Made by a program: the position numbers and the translations under genes. A stretch of DNA of 64,000 nt from Slackia equolifaciens (GTDB lineage Bacteria; Actinomycetota; Coriobacteriia; Coriobacteriales; Eggerthellaceae): the NCBI RefSeq assembly GCF_003725995.1, contig NZ_QIBX01000011.1, forward strand, positions 1-64,000, in the 5' to 3' direction. This document shows positions 44,810-53,043 of the stretch, one piece after another. Within the stretch, counting starts at the first letter, position 1. Each line of letters starts with the position of its first letter. The notes beneath the pieces are model-generated. The model worked only from the letters and a program-made list of their open reading frames with translations. It did not search any database and was not told the DNA's origin.

Positions 44810-45166
44810 TCAGAAATCGTCATCCTCGTCGTCGACATCGTCCACATCATCGAGCAGGCTGGGCACGCCATCATCGGCCTGATCATCCATGAACTTGCCG
44901 AACAGAGGCTCCCCCGTGGCGGCGTCGAACAGCTCCACCATGCCGGTGAGCACGTCTACATACTGGTACGACTGGCGCGCGGTGCGGCCACGCTTGCGAT
45001 CGACTTCCAGAATGAACAGAGAGGGATGCGCCTGCTTGAGAGTTCCCTCGGCTTCAACGATTTTAGAACGGCCCATATTGGCACGAATCTTGAGACGAGT
45101 GTCGATGCGCGATGCGAGCTCCGACCGAATGTCATCAACGATGCGGGCCTGCTTTTCAAGTTCCAT
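44810..45166 (-). CDS. veg: Veg-family protein
   Basis: 118 residues. The core SELASRIDTRLKIRANMGRS, KIVEAEGTLKQAHPSLFILE and SYQYVDVLTGMVELFD matches Veg (DUF1021), a small protein linked to biofilm regulation in Bacillus. It has an unusually acidic C-terminal extension (DDVDDVDDEDDDF). The start at 45166 gives the normal MELEKQARIVDDI beginning. The order rsmA ... veg parallels the Bacillus ksgA-yabG-veg locus. Confidence 0.88.
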   Translation of the reverse strand: MELEKQARIVDDIRSELASRIDTRLKIRANMGRSKIVEAEGTLKQAHPSLFILEVDRKRGRTARQSYQYVDVLTGMVELFDAATGEPLFGKFMDDQADDGVPSLLDDVDDVDDEDDDF

Positions 45167-45326
45167 ACAGTAAGTAGTCCTTCGTTTTGGTACGCGGCAG
45201 TGTAGCCGCAAATGATACCACGATTTGTCAAGCCCTACACCTTAGCGCAGGTCAAACCACATTTTGTACACGTTAAGCTCGATGCGAGGCGCAGAGCCCG
45301 CCGCAAAAGCCGCCCCCAAACAACCC

Positions 45327-46274
45327 TTACGGCTTGGCCCGCTTGGCCTCATACATCGCCGCGTCCGCCTTTGCGAGCGCATCGCGGAATGACCCTTCGA
45401 CCCGCGCAAAGCCCACCGATATATCAGGCACAAGCCCCACCGAACCGGCGACGCACGCAGCAAACCGCTCCTTCACCGCGCAGGCAAACCGCTCGGCGTC
45501 AGAGGCGGACCCCAAACGCGCAAGCACCGCGAACTCGTCGCCGCCTATGCGCCCCACAAGGTCGTCGGGCGCGGCATGCCCCAACAACGCCGCGGCAAGC
45601 GCCTTGAGCGCTTTATCGCCCTCGAGGTGCCCTCGCTCATCGTTGATGCGCTTGAAGTCGTCCACATCGGACACGAAGCACCACCAGCCTTCGGGCTGCG
45701 CCGCAATCGCCTCCTCCGCACCGTCGAAGAACGCTGCGTGGTTCAACGCGCCCGTCATCTGGTCGTGGCGCGCAAGCTCGCGCATGCGGCGAGCCATCTC
45801 CATCGCCTCGCACGCCTTCTCGGAGAGCGTGCGCGGATAGTACTCCCCCGCCTTCTGCTCGAAATACGGAAGCGACTGATGAACGTGGATGATTCGCCAT
45901 TCGCCATCGGCGGCATCGCGGCGGAATACCAAAGAGAACCGCGTGTCCATATCCACGAGCGCCCCGTTGTCATCCGACTTTTCGCGCACGTGAACGCCGC
46001 CGTACACCAGGTACGACGCCTCGTTTATGCAACGATGCTCGTACCATTCGTCAACGATCTCGAAGTCGATGGATGCCGACTCGGAAAAATCGAGCTCGAG
46101 CGCATGCATGAAATCGGCCAGATTCTCATAGAATTCATGCCGCCCCGTGCCGATGACCACGCACGATGAATCGAAGAGAGGCAGCAGCGCCTCCGTGCAA
46201 GAGGCACCCTCCAGCAGGTAGCCGTGCCAGATGCGCCGGGCAAGCGAACAGAGGTATGTACCGGTTGCGTCCAC
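45327..46274 (-). CDS. GGDEF diguanylate cyclase with N-terminal SnoaL-like domain
   Basis: About 315 residues. The N-terminal 130 residues look like an NTF2/SnoaL-type ligand-binding cone (FVSDVD-less region with DTRFSLVFRRDAADGEWRII and HVHQSLPYFEQ). The GGDEF domain follows (HDQMTGALNHAAFFDG; RIGGDEFAVLARL; DISVGFARVEG), with the catalytic GGDEF intact, so c-di-GMP synthesis is likely. The start is set to GTG at 46274 because AGGAGG lies seven bases upstream, just after a terminator hairpin; the open frame upstream crosses that hairpin. Cytoplasmic, soluble. Confidence 0.85.
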   Translation of the reverse strand: MDATGTYLCSLARRIWHGYLLEGASCTEALLPLFDSSCVVIGTGRHEFYENLADFMHALELDFSESASIDFEIVDEWYEHRCINEASYLVYGGVHVREKSDDNGALVDMDTRFSLVFRRDAADGEWRIIHVHQSLPYFEQKAGEYYPRTLSEKACEAMEMARRMRELARHDQMTGALNHAAFFDGAEEAIAAQPEGWWCFVSDVDDFKRINDERGHLEGDKALKALAAALLGHAAPDDLVGRIGGDEFAVLARLGSASDAERFACAVKERFAACVAGSVGLVPDISVGFARVEGSFRDALAKADAAMYEAKRAKP

Positions 46275-46293
46275 GATGCGACCTCCTGAAACA

Positions 46294-46314
46294 AAAGGCC
46301 GAACGAATTCGGCC
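46294..46314 (-). terminator. Terminator downstream of rsmA
   Basis: GGCCGAATTCGTTCGGCC hairpin followed by TTTTGTTT in the minus direction, 66 bp after the rsmA stop and immediately before the GGDEF gene. Confidence 0.8.
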
Positions 46315-46379
46315 AAGATAACGCTCTCTCAGTATACCGACCGCCCCAAATGCGGGCAATGTCGCCGCGCAGACGTTCG

Positions 46380-47402
46380 CTAAGCGTCCAAATACGCCCC
46401 CAGAACGCGACCGAGCTCGATGAATTCCTCGAGCGTCAGCGTCTCGCCGCGACGTCGCGCATCTATGCCGGCGCGTTCGAGGATCGCAGGGACGTTCGCG
46501 GAGGCCTCCTTCATGTTCGCCCTTCCTGAGAGATAGGTTTTCATGGAGTTGGCGATGGTCTTGCGGCGCAACGCGAAGGCGGCATCGGCCGCGAGGGATG
46601 CCAGGCGCGCCTCGTCGGACGAAATGGGCTGGTCGTTTCGACGGTCGAGTCTGATGACCGAAGACGTCACATGCGGAGGCGGAAAGAAATTGCCCGGCGA
46701 CACCTGGAAGCGCCCCGCCGGCTTGGCGAGCAGGCGCAGCTTGACCGTATAAGCCCCGTAATCCTTCACGCCGGGCTCGGCGGACATGCGGTCGGCCACC
46801 TCGCTTTGCACCATCACCGTGGCGCTTTGGATGCTCTCGAAGCGTTGGAAATAGTCGAGCACCAGCGTGGCCGCCACTGCATACGGAAGATTAGCGATGA
46901 ACTTGGTGGGCGCCGCACCCTCGGCCGCGGCCTGGCCAAACGCCGTCTGGAGATCGTCATTCGAAAGGTCGAGCGCGTCTTTGGACACAAGCGTGAAGTT
47001 GTCGAAGCCGCCAAGCGTCTCATCCAGAACGGCCGGAAGATCCGGGTCGCGCTCGACCGAAAGCACGTGTGCCGCTCGCGGCAGAAGCGCGGCGGTGAGC
47101 GTACCGATGCCGGGACCCACCTCAAGCACCGTATCATCCGCGCCCACCTCGGACAGATGGCAGATGCGTCCGATAACCTCGTCGTTTACAAGGAAGTTCT
47201 GGCCGAGCGACTTCTTGGTGGCAAGGCCGTGCCGCTCGAGCACCGCACGCGTCGCAGAGGGAGTGGAAAACGGTGAAAAGGGCGCAGAGGCGCCTTCGGC
47301 ATGAGCAGGCTTTACCGCATCCGCGGCTTCGGCGAGACCGAGCTTGGCCGCATCAACGGTTTCGTTCTTTTGGGTACGAGCTGTAGAATTGCCCCTTTTC
47401 AC
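46380..47402 (-). CDS. rsmA: 16S rRNA dimethyladenosine transferase RsmA (KsgA)
   Basis: 340 residues. A non-conserved, Ala/Lys-rich N-terminal extension of about 60 residues precedes the catalytic core: KKSLGQNFLVNDEVIGRIC, the SAM loop LEVGPGIGTLTAALLP, the catalytic NLPYAVAA and SVIRLDRR. It dimethylates A1518/A1519 in 16S rRNA. GTG start at 47402, one base after the stop of the upstream flavodoxin-family gene, with GGGAGAG. An internal start near the core cannot be excluded given the odd N terminus. Confidence 0.93.
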   Translation of the reverse strand: MKRGNSTARTQKNETVDAAKLGLAEAADAVKPAHAEGASAPFSPFSTPSATRAVLERHGLATKKSLGQNFLVNDEVIGRICHLSEVGADDTVLEVGPGIGTLTAALLPRAAHVLSVERDPDLPAVLDETLGGFDNFTLVSKDALDLSNDDLQTAFGQAAAEGAAPTKFIANLPYAVAATLVLDYFQRFESIQSATVMVQSEVADRMSAEPGVKDYGAYTVKLRLLAKPAGRFQVSPGNFFPPPHVTSSVIRLDRRNDQPISSDEARLASLAADAAFALRRKTIANSMKTYLSGRANMKEASANVPAILERAGIDARRRGETLTLEEFIELGRVLGAYLDA

Positions 47403-47403
47403 G

Positions 47404-48168
47404 CTACTCTCCCTCCGACGGAGCGGGAAACGTTTGCTTTTCCGACTCAGATTCCGGCTGCCCCCAGCCCACGCGGTCGATCACTTCCGACACGCGGAAG
47501 CCCGCCGCGCCGAACGACGAACGAATGACGGTCTCCAACGGGGCGAACCCGAACGGATCGCCGCCCGCGCCGATGATGTGCAGCGTTACGGGACGCTTGG
47601 GGGCATCGGCAGCGCCGGGCAGCGCATGGGGGCCGCGCCGCAGCTCCCAGTAAGGCTGCAGCCTGTCGAGCACGCACTTGAACTGGCCCGGAGGCCCCGC
47701 AAAATACACCGGGCACACCACATGCACCTCTTCGGCGGCGTCGAGCATCGTGTAGAGCTTCTGCATATCGTCGCGAATGATACAGTAGCCCGAAACCCGA
47801 GCGCCGATGGGGCGGTCGATAACAACGAGATCATTTCCCGTAGGTCGCTGAAAGGTCAGCGAGGGCGAATCTGATGAGCCAAATTGGCCTGAACGAGAAG
47901 CGCCGCGTGCTTCGTGCGCAGGCGCCGAGTGAGTGCCAAGTTGGCCATCAGATTCGCCCGCAGCGTCGGCTCGTTCGCTGTTCGCAAGAACAGCGAAACG
48001 TCGTCTGCACGCCTCGCAGCCGTTGCACCCCGCAACAGACGATTCCGCCATATTCCATTGGCCGACGCGTACGTCCATACCGCGAAGCGATTCGGCGAGC
48101 TCTTCGGCATAGCGGGCGCATACCCCGCGCCTGCGGGGCGATCCCGTGATGATCAGGACGTTTTTCAC
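47404..48168 (-). CDS. Flavodoxin-family (NADPH-FMN reductase-like) protein with insertion
   Basis: 254 residues. VLIITGSPRRRGVCARYAEE is the FMN-phosphate loop of the NADPH-dependent FMN reductase family; GCNGCEACRRR follows and the second half has YCIIRDDMQKLYTMLDAAEE and VVCPVYFAGPPGQFKCVLDR, typical of iron-sulfur flavoproteins. Between the Cys motif and YCIIRDDM the family normally has only a few residues; here about 70 are inserted, encoded largely by an inverted-repeat element (47863-47959). GTG start overlapping the tatD stop by four bases. Confidence 0.85.
   Translation of the reverse strand: MKNVLIITGSPRRRGVCARYAEELAESLRGMDVRVGQWNMAESSVAGCNGCEACRRRFAVLANSERADAAGESDGQLGTHSAPAHEARGASRSGQFGSSDSPSLTFQRPTGNDLVVIDRPIGARVSGYCIIRDDMQKLYTMLDAAEEVHVVCPVYFAGPPGQFKCVLDRLQPYWELRRGPHALPGAADAPKRPVTLHIIGAGGDPFGFAPLETVIRSSFGAAGFRVSEVIDRVGWGQPESESEKQTFPAPSEGE
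47863..47959. repeat. Inverted-repeat element inside the flavodoxin-family gene
   Basis: Arms GGGCGAATCTGATGAGCCAA (47863 onward) and its near-perfect inverse ending CATCAGATTCGCCC at 47959 enclose about 45 bp. The element is read in frame as residues about 70-102, a stretch of Ser/Gly/Ala/His not seen in the family. Looks like a REP- or MITE-like insertion tolerated in a surface loop. Confidence 0.75.
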
Positions 48169-49352
48169 GCTACCTCCTCAGGATGCTCGCCGCCGGCGCG
48201 CCTATCGCCCGCGCGCACGATATCGGCACGCAGGCATTCGGCCGCCCAATCCTCGTGCGCACGTTGCCATGACGTGGGCTCTCGGTCGAGCAGCTCCAGC
48301 GCCGCCGCGTGCATGCCCTCAAGCAACGCTTCTCGCTGTGCGCCCGGCGCAATGCCGCGCTCCTCAGCGATTCGCTGCGCCGTGTAAAGCGTGAACTCCG
48401 GCCCGCATTCGACGCCGCGAAACGGGACCGGCGCCATGTACGGCGAGTCGGTCTCGGTAAGCAGGCGCCCCTCGGGCACGATAGCGGCAGACGCGCGCAG
48501 CTCATCGCTTCGGGCGAACGTCACCGCGCCGCCGAACGCGACGAAGCATCCCCGATCGAGCCAGCGATGCAGCTCATCGGGCCCCACGCTGCAGCAATGC
48601 AGGAGCACGCCGGCAGCGGGCCAGCCCTCCTCTTCAAGAATCGCGAACCCGTCGTCGTGCGCGTCGCGCATATGGAGCACCAGCGGCAAACCCGTCTCGT
48701 GCGCCAGCGCAACCTGGCGACGGAATACGTCGCGCTGCACGTCACGGGGCGAAAGATCGTAGTGGTAATCGAGGCCCGTCTCGCCGAGCGCCGCGGTGCG
48801 CGGGTCGGCGAGCATGGCGCGCAAACGCTCCTCCACCTGCGCATCCCATTTGCTGGCGACATGCGGATGCACGCCGGCCGCGATGCGCACATGCGGAATG
48901 GGCACCTCGGCGCACGGGCAGCGGTTGGCACGCCATTCGTCCACGGTCATGTCCGCAGGCAGGGGCGCACCCGATACCGCAGCCTCCTCGCGATGGGCGG
49001 CCATCGCACGACGCGTGCTCTCGAACACATCGGGGAGAATGCGCAGCGCTTCGCCGCGCCACACGTCAAGCTCGCGATAGGTGGCCCACCCATCCTCCAC
49101 GGCATCGGTCACGGTGCACACGAAATCGACGCCCTGCACGGCGCAGCGCGCGAGCGACAGGGCGGGATCGCTCAAAAGCACCAGGTGAGCATGCGTATCG
49201 GCCACCCGTCCCTCAAGGGCCGGCGATGGAGCCTCCACGATCTGCCACCTGCCATGCTTGCGCTGCTTGCGAAACAACGCATCGCGAAACACCAGATAGC
49301 CGGCAGGACTTTCAAGGTTGATCGCGGCGAAATATTCGTCAAAATGGGTCAT
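48165..49352 (-). CDS. tatD: TatD-family metal-dependent hydrolase
   Basis: 395 residues, longer than typical TatD (about 260) because of a non-conserved first 50 residues and a longer segment around residues 75-150. Metal-binding motifs: VADTHAHLVLL near residue 52, AAGVHPHVAS, ALGETGLDYHYD, PLVLHMRDAHDD, LLHCCSVG and LLTETDSPYMAP. Such proteins are Mg-dependent 3'-5' exonuclease/deoxyribonucleases. Overlaps the following gene by four bases. Confidence 0.92.
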   Translation of the reverse strand: MTHFDEYFAAINLESPAGYLVFRDALFRKQRKHGRWQIVEAPSPALEGRVADTHAHLVLLSDPALSLARCAVQGVDFVCTVTDAVEDGWATYRELDVWRGEALRILPDVFESTRRAMAAHREEAAVSGAPLPADMTVDEWRANRCPCAEVPIPHVRIAAGVHPHVASKWDAQVEERLRAMLADPRTAALGETGLDYHYDLSPRDVQRDVFRRQVALAHETGLPLVLHMRDAHDDGFAILEEEGWPAAGVLLHCCSVGPDELHRWLDRGCFVAFGGAVTFARSDELRASAAIVPEGRLLTETDSPYMAPVPFRGVECGPEFTLYTAQRIAEERGIAPGAQREALLEGMHAAALELLDREPTSWQRAHEDWAAECLRADIVRAGDRRAGGEHPEEVA

Positions 49353-49426
49353 GGCTTCTTACCAATCTTCGCTTTTCTGCACCGTGAGCCTTTCATGCAG
49401 AAAGGGGCTCCTTACGTAACGCATGG

Positions 49427-49521
49427 TATACTAGCAATGCACCAGAAAAGCCCGGCGGCGCTTACAACGGCGGGCAGCGCGGTGTTAGTGAATTAGAGAG
49501 ACCGGTGCCCGCCGGTCTCTC
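49427..49521 (+). ncRNA. Candidate small RNA convergent with the small hydrophobic ORF
   Basis: An extended -10 (TGGTATACT, TATACT at 49427-49432) would start an RNA near 49439 that runs to the strong hairpin AGAGAGACCGG/CCGGTCTCTCT (49494-49521). It faces the 28-codon gene on the other strand, and the hairpin could end both transcripts. No -35 hexamer is clear. This is the layout of type I antitoxin RNAs such as those of Fst and TxpA systems; expression is not shown. Confidence 0.4.
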
Positions 49522-49561
49522 TGCTTTCTCCCGACACTATCCGTTGACGCTTATGCTTCTC

Positions 49562-49648
49562 CTACCGCTCCAGGATAAATCCCACGACGGTTGCCACTGA
49601 GGCGAGGGCTCCGAGAACTTCAAAAACGAGTGAAATCACAACGTTCAT
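49562..49648 (-). CDS. 28-residue hydrophobic peptide, toxin-like
   Basis: ATG at 49648-49646 is preceded by a strong AAAGGAGCG seven bases upstream. The peptide starts MNVVISLVFEVLGALASVAT and ends VVGFILER, one transmembrane helix with a charged end. Size, helix and good ribosome binding site, together with a facing small-RNA candidate, resemble type I toxins or holin-like toxin peptides. It may instead be a small regulatory membrane peptide. Confidence 0.55.
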   Translation of the reverse strand: MNVVISLVFEVLGALASVATVVGFILER

Positions 49649-49794
49649 AGGTAACGCTCCTTTCAAGCTGAACGAAGCGCTGCCCGCGTTCGGACTTTGC
49701 TGGTGACGCGCTATCTTAGCAGCCTACTGCGTCACACTTGCACAATCATTTGAAACTACAGCAGAAGACCCAAGGCAAGGGCCAAAACCGAAAA

Positions 49795-49816
49795 GCGCCG
49801 CTCATTTGAGCGGCGC
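49795..49816 (-). terminator. Terminator of metG
   Basis: Perfect stem GCGCCGCTCA/TGAGCGGCGC followed by TTTT in the minus direction, about 95 bp after the metG stop. Confidence 0.85.
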
Positions 49817-49910
49817 AATGTTGAGCCCGAATACAGACCAGCACGCCCTTAAGCACCTATGCTCCTCGCGCATGAGGGAGGTCCTTGTCGAGCAAAAGAC
49901 CCACAGGACT

Positions 49911-51488
49911 TTACAGCTGGATTTCCTTCACATCGAGGCGCGGGAACAGCGGATCGCCCTTCTCCACCGGGTTGCCGGCAGGCAGCTGACCCCAGGCGCT
50001 TGCAGCCTTGATGTCGTCGATGGCGCACACGTCGCCCAGGCCCAGGCGACGGAACACCTCGGCAGACGTGTTGGGCATGAACGGCGCGAAGAACAGCGCC
50101 AGGATGCGGCACGCCTCGAGCGCGTTGTAGAGGACTTGGGCAAGCTGGCCCTGCGTCTCCTCTGACTTAGCCAGATTCCACGGGGCGCTCTCCTCCACAT
50201 AGAGGTTCACGCGGCTGGCGAGTTCTTGCACCGCGGCAGCGGCATCGGTGAAGTTCACCTCGGCCATACAGGCGTCGTAGCGTTCATACAGGGTATCGGC
50301 GAGCTCTTTCAGCGGGTTGGGCTCGGCAGCCAGCTCGGCCGGAACCTCGGGCACCTTGCCGTCGAAGTACTTGCCCACCATGTTGAACACGCGCGAGCAC
50401 AGATTGCCCCAGGTGTTGGCCAAATCGGCGTTGTACACCTGCGTCATGCGTTCGATGGAGATATTGCCGTCATGCCCAAAGCGCACGTCGCTCATGAAGT
50501 AGTAGCGGTACGCGTCCACGCCGTAAACCTTCACCAGATCGGCAGGCTTGATGCCGTTGCCCTTGGATTTGGACATCTTCTCGCCGCCCACCAGAAGGAA
50601 GCCGTGGCCAAACACGCAATCGGCCACAGGCAGGCCGGCGGCCATGAGCATGGCGGGCCAAATCACGCAATGGAAGCGCGTGATGTCTTTGCCCACGAAG
50701 TGGTACTGCATGGGCCAGCGGCGCTCGAACTCGCCGGGGCGCTCGGGGTCGGCGTAGCCAATGCCGGTGAGGTAGGCCAAAAGCGCGTCGGCCCACACGT
50801 AGCACACGTGCCCCTCGTCGAACGGCAGAGGGATGCCCCAGTCGAACGTGGAACGGCTGATGGACAGGTCCTGCAGACCGCCCTTCACAAAGGTAACGAT
50901 CTCGTTCTTGCGCGTTTCGGGGCGAATGAAATCAGGATGCTCTTCATAGAACTTCAGCAGCGGCTCCTGGAACTCGGACAGCTTGAAGAACCAGTTCTCC
51001 TCGCCGGATGCGCGGCGCACGGGGCGATGGCAATCGGGGCACACAAACTCGCCGTCCTCGTTCTTCTCGAGGTCGCTCTCGTTGTAGTAAGTTTCCTCGT
51101 GCACGCAATACCAGCCCTCGTAAGCGCTCTTATAGAGGTAGCCCTTCTCGTAGAGGTCGGTCCAGAACTTTTGCACCGAACGCGTCTGGCGGTCTTCGGT
51201 GGTGCGCACGAAATCGGTGTAGGTGATATCGAGCATGTCCCACGTCTCCTTGAACGCGGGCACCATGGAGTCGCACCACGCCTGCGGGGTCATGCCGTTC
51301 TTCTCGCCCGTTTCGGCAACCTTCTGGCCGTGCTCATCGAGACCGGTGACGAAAGCCACATCGCAGCCATTCATGCGCTGGTAGCGCGCCACGGTATCGG
51401 CCGCGATCGTGGTGTAGGCGGTGCCCAGGTGCGGCGCCGCGTTCACGTAGTAGATGGGCGTGGTGATGGAATATGCGGGTTTGGACAT
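49911..51488 (-). CDS. metG: Methionyl-tRNA synthetase
   Basis: 525 residues. Class I signature: TPIYYVNAAPHLGTAYTTIA (HIGH-equivalent HLGT) at the start and GGEKMSKSKGNGIKPADLV (KMSKS) near residue 305. A zinc-knuckle-like insertion has WYCVHEE and FVCPDCHRPVRR. The anticodon-binding helical domain follows (VNLYVEESAPWNLAK). The C-terminal dimerisation domain of longer MetG is absent. AGAGGATCGT precedes the ATG. Charges tRNA-Met. Confidence 0.96.
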   Translation of the reverse strand: MSKPAYSITTPIYYVNAAPHLGTAYTTIAADTVARYQRMNGCDVAFVTGLDEHGQKVAETGEKNGMTPQAWCDSMVPAFKETWDMLDITYTDFVRTTEDRQTRSVQKFWTDLYEKGYLYKSAYEGWYCVHEETYYNESDLEKNEDGEFVCPDCHRPVRRASGEENWFFKLSEFQEPLLKFYEEHPDFIRPETRKNEIVTFVKGGLQDLSISRSTFDWGIPLPFDEGHVCYVWADALLAYLTGIGYADPERPGEFERRWPMQYHFVGKDITRFHCVIWPAMLMAAGLPVADCVFGHGFLLVGGEKMSKSKGNGIKPADLVKVYGVDAYRYYFMSDVRFGHDGNISIERMTQVYNADLANTWGNLCSRVFNMVGKYFDGKVPEVPAELAAEPNPLKELADTLYERYDACMAEVNFTDAAAAVQELASRVNLYVEESAPWNLAKSEETQGQLAQVLYNALEACRILALFFAPFMPNTSAEVFRRLGLGDVCAIDDIKAASAWGQLPAGNPVEKGDPLFPRLDVKEIQL

Positions 51489-51815
51489 ACGATCCTCTTT
51501 CTAGCGCTTGGGACTGATGATGCCCCGCGCGCCCTTGCGGCTGCGGGCGGCGAATGATGCCGTCCGTGCCTTTGCGCCGGCGGCCCAGAATGCCGCGCGA
51601 CGGCCGGTCAGATACAAAGCCTGCCTATTGTAGCGCAGGAGCGATGCCATCGGATGGGGATTGCAGCTTACCGCCATAAAGAAGAGCAGACGAGCGCCGG
51701 GAGCATAGTAAGAAACAGCCGCAGCGGCGACATACGAGAACAGAGGAAGAGTGTCGGGGCGCATACGGGAAGAATCCCAAACAGCGCGCCCGGAGACGCG
51801 CTGGCATCAACCTCC

Positions 51816-52060
51816 GGTATAAAAACTTTCTTATATGCGAAGGAATGGACGGCTCGGTATAAAAACGAGCTTATTTGTGTGCCCGCTCGCGGTGATTATG
51901 AGACGTTGCCACCGCCGACCCTCATAAAGCCCCAGGTCAGAAGAAACGGTATCGCTTTTGGCACGAATCGTTTGCATCTGCAGGCCCAAGCAAACGCACA
52001 GATAATAGAGTTTTTATACCGAGGGGTCGAAAAGTTAGCACATAACGCTGTTTTTATACC
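51816..52060. repeat. Intergenic element B: four arms around a CCTGG core
   Basis: Forward arms 51816-51840 (GGTATAAAAACTTTCTTATA) and 51856-51879 (GGTATAAAAACGAGCTTATT); inverted arms 51995-52020 (GATAATAGAGTTTTTATACC at its end) and 52038-52060 (ATAACGCTGTTTTTATACC at its end). Core CCCAGGTCAGAA at 51931-51942 lies between. Spacing and order copy element A. Located in the 672-bp gap between metG and the MerR-type gene, which otherwise shows no gene. Confidence 0.85.
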
Positions 52061-52160
52061 CAAAGCACGACATGGGATTTCGCTTGGAGTAAGTATGGCA
52101 TACGGGCGGGCAAATCGTCTTGCCCGGTAATTAGGACGCCAACCTTGCGACGGAATGCTT

Positions 52161-52964
52161 CTACAAATTCGCTGCCAGCGCGTCGCGGAGGAACTGCGTG
52201 GCCCCCTTGCCGGCGGCGCCGTCGTAGTAGGCCGTGAAGCGCTCATCGGCGAGATAGCCTTCGGCGAGCGCCAGATGCGCCTCGCGGGAATAGGCGTCCT
52301 CGGGCCAATGCGCCTTGATCCACGCCGCGTGCATGCGCGCAAGCTCCTGGGCTTCAGCGCCATGCGCATCGCCTGTCGCCATCGCAGCCCTCAACTGCTC
52401 TACGATGGCTTCGCCCAAAGCCTGCACGTCGGTCCACTCCCCCTCATCCATTGCCAGCAGCTTCTTGTTCGCCGCATCGATCGCTTCGTCCCCATAGCGC
52501 TCACGCGCCTCGCGCCCATATGCGCGCTCGTTGTCTTCGACAGCCTTGCGCTTGAGGCCCTCGAACCGTTCTTTATCGGTCATATCGTACCGTCCTTCCA
52601 ACGATGCGATGGTTTTCTCAACCGTCGCAATCAGCGTTTCCAGTTCTTCCTTCTGCGCAAAAAGAGTTTTGAGATGATGGCGAAGGGCGCCCGTCGCGTC
52701 AAATCGAGGCGCCTCGAGCATGCGGCGAATTTCCTCCAGCTCAACTCCGCACGAGCGGAACAGCAGAATCTGCTGCAGCGCATCCACATCTGCCGGGCCG
52801 TATACGCGATAGCCGTTCGCTTTGCGCTGCGGAGTCAAAAGCCCCAGCTCTTCGTAATAGCGAAGGGCCCGCGTGCTCACGCCCGAAATCGCGGCCAGCT
52901 GGCCTACGGTATACATTCGGGCGGGCCTTCCAGACGCGACTCGCGCCTTTTCATTCGAGCTCAT
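52161..52964 (-). CDS. MerR-family regulator with TipAS antibiotic-recognition domain
   Basis: 267 residues. N-terminal MerR helix-turn-helix (YTVGQLAAISGVSTRALRYY, EELGLLTPQRKANGYRVY), a long dimerisation helix (about 90-125) and a C-terminal TipAS-like domain (AIDAANKKLLAMDEGEWTDV, ALAEGYLADERFTAYYD). Such proteins sense small molecules or thiopeptides and activate resistance genes. The start at 52964 has GAGGTG upstream; the frame is open much further upstream, through its promoter and into the MFS gene. The MFS transporter gene lies immediately upstream on the same strand and is the likely partner. Confidence 0.9.
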   Translation of the reverse strand: MSSNEKARVASGRPARMYTVGQLAAISGVSTRALRYYEELGLLTPQRKANGYRVYGPADVDALQQILLFRSCGVELEEIRRMLEAPRFDATGALRHHLKTLFAQKEELETLIATVEKTIASLEGRYDMTDKERFEGLKRKAVEDNERAYGREARERYGDEAIDAANKKLLAMDEGEWTDVQALGEAIVEQLRAAMATGDAHGAEAQELARMHAAWIKAHWPEDAYSREAHLALAEGYLADERFTAYYDGAAGKGATQFLRDALAANL

Positions 52965-52983
52965 TTCCATCACCTCGCGCAGC

Positions 52984-53014
52984 ATGGTAAACCTTTCCGC
53001 AACGTGAAGGTCAA
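52984..53014 (-). promoter_or_regulatory. MerR-type promoter with 19-bp spacer
   Basis: TTGACC (53014-53009), a 19-bp spacer and TACCAT (52989-52984). The spacer carries the dyad ACCTT...AAGGT, as expected for a MerR-family operator. It lies just upstream of the regulator start, so autoregulation is likely. Confidence 0.6.
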
Positions 53015-53043
53015 GCAGAATCTTGCGATATTTTCTCGATGGT

